From Chara braunii (taxonomy: Eukaryota > Streptophyta > Charophyceae > Charales > Characeae): DNA of 23,872 nucleotides. Of this stretch, positions 9,220 through 17,997 are shown piece by piece. The notes beneath the pieces are model-generated. The model was given only the letters and a program-made list of their open reading frames with translations, ran no database searches and was not told where the DNA came from. The DNA lies in contig BFEA01000564.1 of the NCBI GenBank assembly GCA_003427395.1, positions 203,420-227,291 of the forward strand, written 5' to 3'. Made by a program: the position numbers and the translations under genes. Numbering within the stretch: position 1 is the stretch's first letter; each line of letters begins with the position of its first letter.

Positions 9220-9640
9220 GCAGATCGGCTCAGCCTCTGACGGATACGTCGCAAAGAAGATAAAAACTTCACCTTGCGTACACGCGGGAAGTTTTTGTTG
9301 GACGACGTGTCGAAAGGTGAGGCGTTGGCGAACCTAAGTCGAAAGTTCAGCAAAATATGTCGACCGCCCGACGACCAGGATACCAAAATAGCTACGATCC
9401 TAGGTGCAGGTGGTGTCTCGGTGTCTCCTGACGGTCAGGAGGTTGGCCGATAGGCCAAGGCGAAGGCCTGGTTTGTGCGGGTAGGACCAATCACGGTCCC
9501 GTGACTATTCATACGCAGGTTCGCGCGTACATAGCTCGGCCTTCGGCCTAGTTCTAATGGTTACGGTATTGGACTTTCGAGGGACATGTTTGAGGTCCGA
9601 GGTCAGCACGCGGTGATGGAGCAGAGGAGCGCGACCAGTG
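9220..9640 (+). rRNA. Divergent SSU rRNA 5'-domain-like segment
   Basis: Short blocks line up, in order and with roughly normal spacing, with the first 400 nucleotides of eukaryotic SSU rRNA as I know it: CAGATCGGCTCAGCCTCTGAC near 9220 (the GATCCTGCCAG start), GTCGCAAAGAAGATAA near 9248, GGATACCAAAATAGCTACG near 9378, GATAGGCCAAGGCG near 9446, CGGCCTTCGGCC near 9538, ACTTTCGA at 9573 and GGTGATGGAG near 9612. Individual blocks match only in part, so the call rests on collinearity. Similarity ends near 9640 and LSU-like sequence follows. A tRNA-derived SINE head is an alternative reading of 9549-9598. Confidence 0.45.
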
Positions 9641-9659
9641 GAGACTGAGGGGTCGAGGG

Positions 9660-10290
9660 TCTTATGGGACTATTCCCCTTGGTTTTGTCGGACGAGCCCG
9701 GGCATGGGTCCGACTGGCGAGATCAAGAGGGTGCGAGTGAGTCCTCGCCTCCCTCAATTCTCTAGTTTAGTTGATTTAATTTTAAATTTTAAAGGTCTCA
9801 TCATTGACCAGGCTGGAAAGCTGGCTCTGGGACTGACGGCGAAGAAACACCGCGAGGAGAGGATTAAAAAAGCCTTGAAAAGAGAATTAGGGAGTGTTCG
9901 AATTGCCGAGCAAGAAGCGGGAGGGGGTGGCGACCTCATTGTCACCCCCTTTGGTTGAACATGGAAGTGCTTCCCGCCTTCGGCTGCTGAGGGCGGCATT
10001 ACAGTTGGGAGCGGTGGAGATCTCCACGGGTGGCCACCACGGCGGCCGAGGACCTGAGCGTGTGCCACTCTTGGCAGGCTCGGGGCCTGTTCGGAGCGTT
10101 GATGGGGTCCCTCTATCCTGTCTGTTTTGACACACGGACCGAGGAGTTCAAATACATGCAAGCCGGAGGGTGCTTAGCCCACGAGGCGGAAGGAACCTGA
10201 GTGGCGGGACCAGCACCTGCGGGTGCACCGTCCGCTGGCCACAATCTGCTGTGAGAAATTTGAGTGTAAACAGGCCTGTGGGATCAGCCA
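9660..10290 (+). rRNA. Divergent 5' part of nuclear LSU (25S/28S) rRNA
   Basis: Two blocks are clear. Block one (9830-9925) contains CACCGCGAGGAGAGG, CCTTGAAAAGAGAATTAGG and GAGTGTTCGAATTG, the segment that precedes domain D2. Block two (10120-10290) contains TTTGACACACGGACCGAGGAG, ACATGCAAGCCGG, GAGGCGGAAGGAACCTGA, TGGCGGGAC, GGGTGCACCG and GAGAAATTTGAGTGTAAAC. They lie about 280 bp apart, close to the spacing in an intact gene. The 5' portion (9660-9830) is weaker and carries an AT-rich insertion. Several helices keep pairing despite changes, for example CACC/GGGTG near 10216-10227. The similarity ends at about 10290, well short of a full LSU. Confidence 0.75.
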
Positions 10291-10595
10291 CTGAGCCTAG
10301 CTCAGCTGGTACACCCGCAGCCTGTTGAAAAACAGGCCTGCGGGATCAGTGCCGCTGGACCTAGCTCAGCTGGTACACCCGCAGACTGTTGGAAATAGGC
10401 CTGTGGGATCAGCCACTGGGCCTAGCTCAGACTGGTACACCCGCAGACTGTTGGAAACAGGCCTGTGGGATCAGCCACTGGGCCTAGCTCAGCTGGTACA
10501 CCCGCAGACTGTTGGAAACAGGCCTGTGGGATCAGCCACCGGGCCTAGCTCAGGGCTGTTGGAAACAGACCGGTGGGACCAAAGCCATTGGGCCT
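10267..10595 (+). repeat. Tandem array of 61-63-bp units carrying a Pol III A-box
   Basis: Units begin with CAGGCCTGTGGGATC at 10271, 10333, 10396 (TAGG), 10458, 10519 and, altered, 10566. Spacings are 62, 63, 62, 61 and 47; the last unit but one has lost the A-box end. Most units contain TAGCTCAGCTGG, an exact match to the tRNA A-box consensus, and a CTGTT-GGA-AACAG hairpin. The first 15 bases of the unit fit the end of the neighbouring LSU segment (AGCAxGCCTGTxGGGAxC in rRNA), so the unit looks like an rRNA/tRNA junction that was then amplified. Confidence 0.93.
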
Positions 10596-10655
10596 AGCTC
10601 AGTTGGTACACCCCCCCTCGACTGTGGAAATATAGATTTGAGTTCGAACTCCATT
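10591..10655 (+). ncRNA. tRNA-like module with A-box and B-box
   Basis: TAGCTCAGTTGG at 10595-10606 fits the A-box. GAGTTCGAACTCC at 10640-10652 resembles a B-box/T-arm, with one extra base compared with the usual spacing. The distance between the boxes fits an internal Pol III promoter. There is no folded anticodon arm or matching 3' acceptor half, so this is not a working tRNA gene. Confidence 0.55.
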
Positions 10656-10742
10656 GAAAACGGCGGGATGGAATACTACAATCCTGAATTACTTGGGCCA
10701 GTGTGGCTTGTGGGAGGTGTCATGGGGCTCCGCCCCGCCTCT

Positions 10743-10795
10743 GTCCTTCGGGACATCCGTAAAAATTGGAAGATACAACAAAAAAAAAGAAAAGA
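10743..10795 (+). ncRNA. 5' end of U6 snRNA joined to an oligo-A tail
   Basis: GTCCTTCGGGACATCCGT at 10743 followed by AAAAATTGGAAGATACA matches the first 35 or so bases of plant U6 snRNA (5' stem-loop, then the AAATTGGAACGATACA segment) apart from a few one-base gaps. The match starts at the first U6 nucleotide and stops after GATACA, before the ACAGAGA box used in splicing. An A-rich run with two G interruptions follows (10778-10795). It is a retroposed fragment, since the catalytic part is missing. Confidence 0.8.
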
Positions 10796-10955
10796 GGCCT
10801 GTGGGATCTGCGTCACAAGGCCTAGCTCAACTGGTACACCCACGAGCTATTGAAACACAGGTCCATCGCCACTGGAAGCAAATGAGTAAATACTACAATC
10901 TTGAACTACGCACGGTTGGTCAGCTTGAAGGGGCTACCTCAAGCCTGCAGTTGCA
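10796..10955 (+). repeat. Second, partial copy of the SINE-like unit
   Basis: GGCCTGTGGGATC, GGCCTAGCTCAACTGGTACACCC and AATACTACAATCTTGAACTAC repeat, in order, blocks of the copy at 10566-10700. The B-box and U6 part are absent. It follows the oligo-A tail of the first copy directly. Confidence 0.7.
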
Positions 10956-11015
10956 GTCAGATACATTCAGGAACATGCTAGTGAGTACGCCCTGATTTTG
11001 ATCTCGGATTTTGTT

Positions 11016-11073
11016 CTTATTTTTATTTATTTATTTATAATTTATTATTTTTATTTTATTCATTTTATTGCTT
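11016..11073. repeat. AT-rich low-complexity run
   Basis: TTTATTTATTTAT and TTATTTTTATTTTATT blocks. Simple sequence with no frame of interest. Confidence 0.8.
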
Positions 11074-11190
11074 CCTACAAAGTGGCCCCGAACGAACTTG
11101 GCACCACTCTTGACTAGATTCATCCAGTGATAAACTGCCTGGACCGGGTCTGAAGAGTTTTGTGGAAAACCAGGCCAACAGCGGGGCAGC

Positions 11191-11336
11191 AAAGGGCTGT
11201 TTTCTTCGAAGTCGAGTTGCTGTCGGACTGGGTAGTGATGGACAGCGCTAATTGAGAGCATGGGTAAAGGGCTGTTACTTCAAACTTGAGTTGCTGTCGG
11301 ACTGGGTAATGATGGGCAGCGCTAATTGAGGGCATG
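11191..11336 (+). repeat. 75-bp tandem duplication
   Basis: AAAGGGCTGTT at 11191 and 11266 opens two copies that share GAGTTGCTGTCGGACTGGGT, GATGG.CAGCGCTAATTGAG and GCATG. The unit length is a multiple of three, and both copies are open on the minus strand (HHYPVRQQL in each), but no family is recognised. Confidence 0.9.
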
Positions 11337-11341
11337 AAGCT

Positions 11342-11413
11342 AGCAAGGAGAAGAAGAAAAAAAGAAGGCGGAAAAAGGTCGAGGACGAAGAGGAGGAAGA
11401 GAGAGAGAGAGTG
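11342..11413 (+). repeat. Purine-rich tract
   Basis: AAGGAGAAGAAGAAAAAAAG followed by GAGGAGGAAGAGAGAGAGAG blocks. Low-complexity DNA directly after the 75-bp duplication. Confidence 0.8.
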
Positions 11414-11501
11414 GGAGTGAAAATTATGTATCCTGCTCATCCCTTAGTGGAATTGAGCAAGTGAAGATGCTAATCAGGGTTTCTTAGGCAGGGCAAACAC
11501 G

Positions 11502-11526
11502 ATGGCGGCATTGGTTTTCACGCTAG
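11502..11526 (+). other. Possible first exon with splice donor, unproven
   Basis: An ATG in a good context (CACGATGGCG) opens eight codons (MAALVFTL) and is followed by G/GTAAGT, a consensus splice donor. I found no convincing second exon downstream, so this may be chance. Confidence 0.15.
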
Positions 11527-12075
11527 GTAAGTAGTTTTGTCGGCACGGGCGTCAGAGGCTGCGGGGAGGTGCTGGGGAGATGGGATATGGCGTGAGTGAG
11601 AAATGAACATCGTGCTTGATTCTCGGTGGAATCCGGCGAGGAAAGAAGCGAAATGGAGGTTTTGGGCCATCGCGAGTCCAATGGCAGCGTCGGATTTTGC
11701 GTTGGGCCCACGGTCTTGGTGCTGCGTGGGTTGAGGGCCACGCTGTATATAGGTGGACTGGTGAAAAATGAATCTTTCTGTGTTTTGGGGGAAGCTTCAT
11801 TTTTACTTTTGTGAGAAGAGCAGCGGGATGATAGCGGCAGGCTCAACATCTTGATCGCACTTGTCCCCATCATCATCACGAATGGGTGATCGCCTTATTC
11901 TTGGAGACCGTCGAAGTTGCTGTGCTCGCACTTTGCTTATCAACTAGTTCGCACCATTCTTCGACCACGCAGCTGCTTGCGGTTGTCATCTTCGAATTCC
12001 GTGGTGCTCATGGAAATAACCCTCCTTCGCATAGGAAGTGCATTGTTGGCAATACGATTAGCCTGCTCCTTGCAC

Positions 12076-12078
<3 letters not shown>
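11527..12078. other. Unassigned non-coding stretch
   Basis: Open frames here (for example 11523-11879 minus) are low in complexity and show no motif. Nothing recognisable apart from the GTAAGT at the start. Confidence 0.25.
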
Positions 12079-12173
<95 letters not shown>

Positions 12174-12174
12174 N

Positions 12175-12250
<76 letters not shown>
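12079..12250 (+). repeat. (GT)n(GA)n compound microsatellite
   Basis: About 19 GT units run into about 65 GA units, interrupted by an ambiguous base at 12174 and one AA step on each side. The long Ser/Leu and Arg/Glu frames across it are artefacts of the repeat. Confidence 0.98.
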
Positions 12251-12254
<4 letters not shown>

Positions 12255-14616
12255 TTACTTGTCTTGGAGAACGTATCTTTCCATGTTCTAGTGGAAGATA
12301 CATCTTCATTTTTGCACATTTGATGGGTAGTAGCACAGGTCCGTAGCCGCTGTCGAAACTGAGGTCGTGGTCTTCTCAAAGAGTGTGGTAATGGCCGATC
12401 TTTGTCATGATCGGGGTTCTCATCGTGATGCTCGTCATCATCATACGGTTCATCCTTGAAGTGCTCGTTGTCTGTGTTGATCATGGTACTGCTTGTAGCT
12501 TCCCTGTCGATGTTTGTCTTCGTCGAGGTCGGTATGCCTTGCCAACGCTAGTTCAAAGTCGCATTCATGTGGCTGAAGGGTTCGGCCAGATTTGTGACAA
12601 GTGGAGTGTAGGTAAGAGGATATGGAGTGGGTGTGCAGGACAGGGGATTGAGCAGGGTGAGGAGAGGTAGGAAGAAAAGGTGGGGGAGTGACGAATGCGA
12701 CGGGGAGCAGGAAGCTTGGCGGTTTATTCTCTCATATTCTAGTAGGAGGTTCATTCTGGTTGTGCACATTTGGCGGGCGTCGTGAGTGCAGTCACTGTCA
12801 CTCTCTTCGTGGTCACATTATGATCAACACCATTATCCATCGCGGTCATCATCTTCGCTGCCAGTCATACTTGTCGTTCCCTTCGAAGCCGAACCCGTTT
12901 CCAGCACGGTTCATCGTGTCCGAACTCACAAGTTCAAGTGTGCTTATCGTCTGATCGTTAGGAGGAAACCTCCTTACTCACCCTTTTTCGACTACACGTG
13001 GCCGTGATTGTGATCAAGTGCATTACAAAATAGGAAGGTATACAAGAAAGAAGGAAAGTGGGATGAATGTAGCAGCACCTTGCCTGAGGATAGTTGCAAC
13101 CCAAACAAGTCTGTTGATAACCGTGAATGAGTAACCAGGGTGTTCAGCCTAGCCAGCCAGTGTGATGATGTTGAAGGTCACTGCTATTAAAAGGAAATTT
13201 ATAGAGATTAGTGTTTACCAAGCTGCTAAATCTTGGTTTGCTGAAGTGAAGGATTGGTCGACCGAGAGATCTTTCTTGATTCTATGGGAGGTAGTACATC
13301 CCTGTTCAAAACGTTGTTCTAATCACCGCTCCTCCTGACCAAGGTTGCTGCCCTCCAGCAGATGCTGCTGTTGTGTTTGTCCTATTGCTGGTTCAGAGTT
13401 TCTACAACTGTTATTTGGTGCATGGTTCACTGTGGCTTCCATCGACCTTAATATTATAACTGGCAGCAAATTTTGACCTAGTGCGGGTGCATTTCATAGC
13501 CGACTTGTGAAACTGCTGTGCTACCACGACGACACTGCGGCTCTTATGCTACGTTTTTGAGTGGGTATGTATTTTCTACTGTGCAAGTGCTGAGTTTTCT
13601 ACCAGTGTTGTTGTTAAGCAATTGAGTGATATTGCTCCCAAGGGGCTATTGGCGTTTTCAACAACAACTAACTACCGTTGATTTGTTGTACGTTGATGTG
13701 TGAGTCACCCGGGTTAGTCTGTGCAAGGCAAAAATGATACTGATATCGACACTGAAACCTTAGAGTGTCACTGTTGTAACACCTTTCCAATTTGCTGGTC
13801 ATAGAAATAGGTTGTTGGTTAGAGTAGCAGAATTATTGGTGGTTGCCGCAGGTCATTGTTTACAACGAACTCTTCATAGTAGGAGCTCGTTTTTCTTTGC
13901 AACAACAGACTTTTGGAAGCTGCAGCTGGTGCAGTTGCTACGACCACACTCAGTAAAAGTGTTCATTGGAACGGAGAGTCGGAGCTGTTGTGCTTTTTCC
14001 AGCTACGAAACTATCAAACTTTGTTGTGCTATTGTTGTGCTTTGGCTGCTGCTTCTTCATTGAGGTTGCAGTTTCTCCGTTGAGGCTCATGCTTCTCCAT
14101 TGAGGATTCTTGCTGCTTATGACAGTTGAAGTAGTCAACGTTGGGGCCGCTGCTGCCTATTCAAGTGGTGCTATAATAATTTTTAGCAATAGAAAGCTAC
14201 TGCTGCCGTATGACCAGGTGATGGTAGCAGTTGTTGTCAGCCTTGCCAGACTGTTGCTGGTTGTGATAGCTGCAGTTATCACGGTCTGGGCATATTGCTG
14301 ATTGAATAACGAAAGGTTGTGCTGTTGAGACCGGTGCAGCCAATGTGGTTGTTGTGATCTTACTGCAGCTATCTTCAACTTATGTGTCAAAGTGTTTGGT
14401 GTCTTAATTGACATTGGACTGCTATGACCCAATGTCGCGACAGAGTTCTATATCTTTGGGCAGCTCCAATTGTGACCTCGAAGTGCTACCAACATGAACG
14501 TGGGTTAGGGGAGGCGGTTGTTGCTGGGATTCTGCGACGGCATCTGACACCTGTGTCTCGTAAATTTTCGAGCTCAGCGACTTTTGGCCGTCATTGCGGG
14601 GCCCTCAGATGCATAA
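12251..14616. other. Long stretch without a recognisable gene
   Basis: No frame on either strand carries a motif I know. Two segments (12280-12325 and 12735-12775) share TTCTAGT.G.AG and GCACATTTG.[TC]GGG in the same order and may be an old duplication. A 22-24-bp unit with CATTGAGG or CGTTGAGG repeats three times at 14047-14108. Trinucleotide-rich GTT/TTG/CTG sequence dominates 13350-14350. Confidence 0.3.
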
Positions 14617-14875
14617 GGTAACAAGGCCCTCTTGTGTGAGTTGAGTTGGCCCCTTCTCGTACCTTGAACGTCTGACCTTTCTTCTATCCTTCTTTTTCTC
14701 AGTCTAGTCTGTGTTTGAAGAGGAAGGCGGTAGGGGGGATTGCAACCCATAGGACCAAGTCTTTGTGGGGGGTTAACCCACCGATTGCGGGAGCTCTGTC
14801 GAAGCCCAAGTGGGACTCTGCAGGCAGGGAATTCAGAGGTAGGCCGACACTATACCCTTAGAATCTCAATAAACC
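14617..14875 (+). other. Intron-like and poly(A)-signal-like motifs
   Basis: AAG/GTAACA at about 14617 and a pyrimidine-rich TTCTTTTTCTCAG ending near 14702 would define an 85-bp intron. An AATAAA lies near 14868. No coding frame spans the join, so a non-coding transcript or an LTR are both possible. Confidence 0.2.
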
Positions 14876-14928
14876 CTTATCTATACAAACCTGGTGTTTG
14901 GTCGGTTTGACTTTGACTTGTGTATATG

Positions 14929-14944
14929 TTTTTTTTTTTTTTTT
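14929..14944. repeat. T16 run
   Basis: Sixteen consecutive T after TGTATATG. It could be the reverse of an oligo-A tail, but no retroposon body is recognised beside it. Confidence 0.9.
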
Positions 14945-15026
14945 CATGACTTTAACAAAATCAGAAAGGGAATCTACTATACATGTTTAAGTCATCTGTC
15001 TGTGGTAAAAACCATGATGTTTGTAT

Positions 15027-15797
15027 GCGATGATTTGAACTGGGGTTGATCCAGTCGCCTTGCTCGTTTTGCCTAAGACATTGAATTAAGGCTGGAAATG
15101 AGGTCCTCCAGACTGATCCGGTCGCCTTGCTCGTTTGCCTAAGACATTGAACTGGGTTGGAGATGAGGTCCTCCAGACTGATCTGGTCGCCTTGCTCGTT
15201 TGCCTAAGACATTGAACTGGGGTTGGAGATGAGGTCCTCCAGACTGATCCGGTCGTCTTGATCGTTTTGCCAAAACATTGAACTGGGGTTGAAGATGAGG
15301 TCCTCCAGACTGATCCGGTCGCCTTGCTCGTTCGCCTAAGACATTGAACTGGGGTTGGAAATAAGGTCCTCCAGACTGATTCGGTCGCCTTGCTCGTTTG
15401 CCTAAGACATTGAACTGGGGCTAGAGATGAGGTCCTCCAGACTGATCTGGTCGCCTTGCTCGTTTTGCCTAAGACATTGAACTGAGGCTGGAAATGAGGT
15501 CCTCCGGACTGATATGGTTGCCTTGCTCGTTTGCCTAAGACATTGAACTGGGTTGGAAATGAGGTCCTCCAGACTGATCTGGTCGCCTTGCTGGTTTACC
15601 TAAGACATTGAACTAGGGCTAGAGATGAGGTCCTCCAGACTGATCCGGTCGCCTTGCTCGTTTTGCTAAGACATTGAATTGGGGTTGGAAATGAGGTCAT
15701 CCAAACTGATCTGGTCGCCTTGCTCACTTTGCCTAAGACATTGAATTGGGGCTGGAAGTGAAGTCGTTTTCGACTGATCCGGTCGCCTTGCTAAATC
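15027..15797 (+). repeat. 66-bp minisatellite, about 11-12 copies
   Basis: The anchor CCTCCAGACTGAT recurs at 15105, 15170, 15236, 15302, 15368, 15434, 15501, 15566, 15632 and 15698, with a degenerate copy near 15764 and a partial one at 15027. Spacings are 65-67, mostly 66. Each unit has CGCCTTGCTCGTTTGCC, TAAGACATTGAACTGG and GAGATGAGGT. The consensus unit is free of stops in one minus-strand frame (22 codons), but the one-base length changes shift it. Confidence 0.97.
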
Positions 15798-16152
15798 AGT
15801 CAGTTTTGCTTGTTGGCAAAACTTTGAGTATTCTCTTTGTGAGAATAGTCCAGGCGGCTATTGTGTTAGTGATTGCATGGGGGTGACTGAGAACAACTTG
15901 GAAAGTTAATCAACTAAGTATGATACAAAACTCGTGTTTTTGTGATCAGGGCAAGCGAAAGATGAAAACTTTGGATGAATGAATCCTTGTTTTGATGGAT
16001 GAATGCATTGCAGACGTGATATGCTTGCTGGCAATGCCTTGTCTCTTTTGTTCAGACTTTGTCTGTTTTCAACTTTAGTAGGGTAGTCTGTCAGTGCTCG
16101 TCTCGTGCTTGAGCGATAGGCAAGTAGATGCTCACTTTGTTTTTCACATTTT
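15798..16152. other. Unassigned spacer between minisatellite and foldbacks
   Basis: No motif recognised. A Lys/Ser-rich minus frame at 15906-16160 is unremarkable. Confidence 0.25.
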
Positions 16153-16870
16153 CTCTTCATGTATGATTGCTTTGGTAGGACTTTGACTAACCTTTGAGTT
16201 AGTTGAAGTTCTGGAAGCCTCTTTTCCTTAAGAGAGGTGTTGCCAAAATTTCTGGTAAGTACTCAAAGTCGGTCAAGTTTCAGAGATGTCAGCTAGGATA
16301 GGATACAATTTAGTCTTCGGGGACAGTAAGAATTTTGGAAGCCTTCCTTAGTCTTCGGGGATAGTAGGAATTTTGGAAGCCTTCCTTTCTAATGAAACCA
16401 AAGAGCTAGTTTATTTTCAGATATTTTCAGAGCCACAAGTTTTTCTTTTGAGATTTGGCATAGTAAATATTCTTCGGGCACACTTCCTTAAAGGAAGTGT
16501 TGCCAAAATTTTCTGGATTTTCACATCGTTACCAGATGATACTGCTAAGCAGCTTAGAATGCGATACGGAGTTGAACTCCGTTAACTCGACAGGCGGTGT
16601 CTGCCTTGATCTTTGTGACACAGGTCATTCCTGTCTGCGAGTGTTTTTCGAAGTTTGGGGTTTCATCAACTTTTGCTATCATATTGATAACAGATCGGTT
16701 TGCGACTCAACTCCTTTGTATCATATCCTAGCTGACATCTCTGAAACTTGGCTAACTTTGAGTATTTAGCAGGAATCTTGGCAGCACCCCTCGTAAGGAA
16801 AAGAGGTTTTCAGAACTTCTACTAACTCAAAGGCTAGTCAAAGTCCTACCAAAGCAATTGGACATGAAGA
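16153..16870. repeat. Foldback element 1 (160-bp inverted arms)
   Basis: The left arm 16153-16312 (starting TCTTCATGTATGATTGC) is matched by the reverse complement of 16708-16870 over about 160 bp, at roughly 85% by eye, including TTTGGTAGGACTTTGACTA and CAAGTTTCAGAGATGTCAGC. The interior is about 400 bp and contains a 36-bp tandem duplication (TTCGGGGA.AGTA.GAATTTTGGAAGCCTTCC, 16315-16386), a 19-bp palindrome at 16481-16499 and a 17-bp palindrome at 16566-16582. No transposase is encoded. Confidence 0.88.
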
Positions 16871-17322
16871 TACTTTCTTTCATGCGAAAATGTCTTTCGC
16901 CTACAGGGTTACATACATTTGGGAGTGCTGCCGAAATTCCTACTGAAACCAAAAAGTTAGTTTATTTTCAGATATTTTCATAGCCACAAGTTTTTTTTAT
17001 AGATTTGGCATGGTAAATATTCTAGTTTATTTTTATATATTTTCATAGCCACAAGTTTTTCTTTTGAGACTTTGCATGATAAATCTTCTTCGAACACACT
17101 TCCCTAACAGAAGTGTTGCCGAAATTTTCGGGATTTTTACATCGTTACGAGATGCTACTGCTAAGCAGCTTAGAATGCAATACGGAGTTGAACTCCGTTA
17201 ACTCGATAGACAGTGCCTGCCTTGATCCTTGTGACGCAGGTTATTGCTGTCTGCGAGTGTTCTTCGAAGTTTTGGGATTCATCAACTTCTGCTATCAGAT
17301 TGATAGCAAATCGGTTTGTGAC
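16405..17322 (+). repeat. Shared foldback core: copies at 16405-16706 and 17021-17322
   Basis: The two segments are offset by 616 bp and match closely, sharing GCCACAAGTTTTTCTTTTGAGA, CTGCTAAGCAGCTTAGAATGC and the palindrome ACGGAGTTGAACTCCGT (16566-16582, 17182-17198). A third partial copy of the left end lies at 16949-17022, 65 bp before the second. The palindromes are better kept than the sequence around them. Confidence 0.9.
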
Positions 17323-17400
17323 TTAACTCTTACCCACTGTGATACCCGCACCCAAATGTATGCGATCCTGTAGGCGAAAGACATTTCCGTATGAAAGGAA
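16876..17400. repeat. Foldback element 2 (50-bp inverted arms)
   Basis: TTCTTTCATGCGAAAATGTC at 16876 and on to 16923 pairs with the reverse complement of 17351-17400 (shared core ATGTCTTTCGCCTACAGG and CATACATTTGGG). The arms differ from those of element 1. The interior carries a second copy of element 1's core. Confidence 0.8.
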
Positions 17401-17997
17401 ATTTATCCTTGGAACCTCTCTTGAATGGCCATGCAAAAATTGTGTGAAATGGATCGGATGGGCATACCTTTGTTGAGTGGGGGTCGGAAAGGGACGTGTG
17501 GGACATGAACCTGGGAGCAAAGAGGTTGACCACGTTTCGTGGCATTTGGATATGAATATTCATTGGGTTTCATGTGTATGCAGGTACGTATGGAAACGAG
17601 GACTCGCTCCTAGATTGAGAGTTATATGGATGAATGAGTGCAGGGTGTGAGTGACAAGTTTGACTATGGTTGTGAGAATGACTCTCCCTGATTTCCCCCG
17701 AGACTCGCCTTTTGCTTTGATTGGACCGAGACTTAGTTTGGGTATGGCGAATTGTTTGTCAACCAGTGACTACTCTTATTTTCTTTCCTCAGGGGAAGGA
17801 CGAGCGAATCCCGTCTCAAAAGGGTTTTGCTTTTTAGATTACTGGTCGGACATTGGTCATGAGCCTGGAATTCGAGGTCCTTGTCCCGGACACGCCAAAC
17901 TCTGGTCCAACACAGAAAGGTTTCCCCCTTGAGCCGGACCTACGCCTCTTGCTTATGGTCACCCACTGCCTAAAAGACAGAGGCGCCGCAAGGGCCA
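17401..17997. other. Unassigned stretch
   Basis: No frame with a motif and no repeat recognised. It may include the outer part of the E4 LTR. Confidence 0.25.

Larger units (their letters stand above)
10566..10795 (+). mobile_element. SINE-like retroposon: tRNA-like head, U6 5' end, oligo-A
   Basis: The segment begins with an A-box-bearing unit, has an A-box and a B-box-like motif at tRNA spacing, a body of about 90 bp that includes a GGGGC-TCC-GCCCC hairpin (10726-10738), then the 5' part of U6 snRNA and an A-rich tail. This is the layout of a Pol III-derived SINE with an unusual 3' module. The tail is followed by GGCCTGTGGGATC, the start of another degenerate copy, so flanking target-site duplications cannot be defined. 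Confidence 0.6.

Noticed and set aside
9549-9598. tRNA-like A-box and B-box pair (TAGTTCTAATGG and GTTTGAGGTCC)
   Set aside because: The segment fits the collinear SSU-like alignment better; kept only as an alternative.
10325-10853. Two overlapping plus-strand open frames with internal repeats
   Set aside because: They are produced by the 61-63-bp RNA-derived array and show no protein family.
11886-12484. Long frames of Arg/Glu or Ser/Leu repeats
   Set aside because: They are translations of the (GT)n(GA)n microsatellite.
13812-14301. Hydrophobic plus-strand frames as membrane proteins
   Set aside because: The hydrophobicity comes from GTT/TTG/CTG-rich low-complexity DNA; no start context or family support.
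15027-15797. CRISPR-like array
   Set aside because: The units are contiguous and similar throughout, with no unique spacers, and the genome looks eukaryotic.
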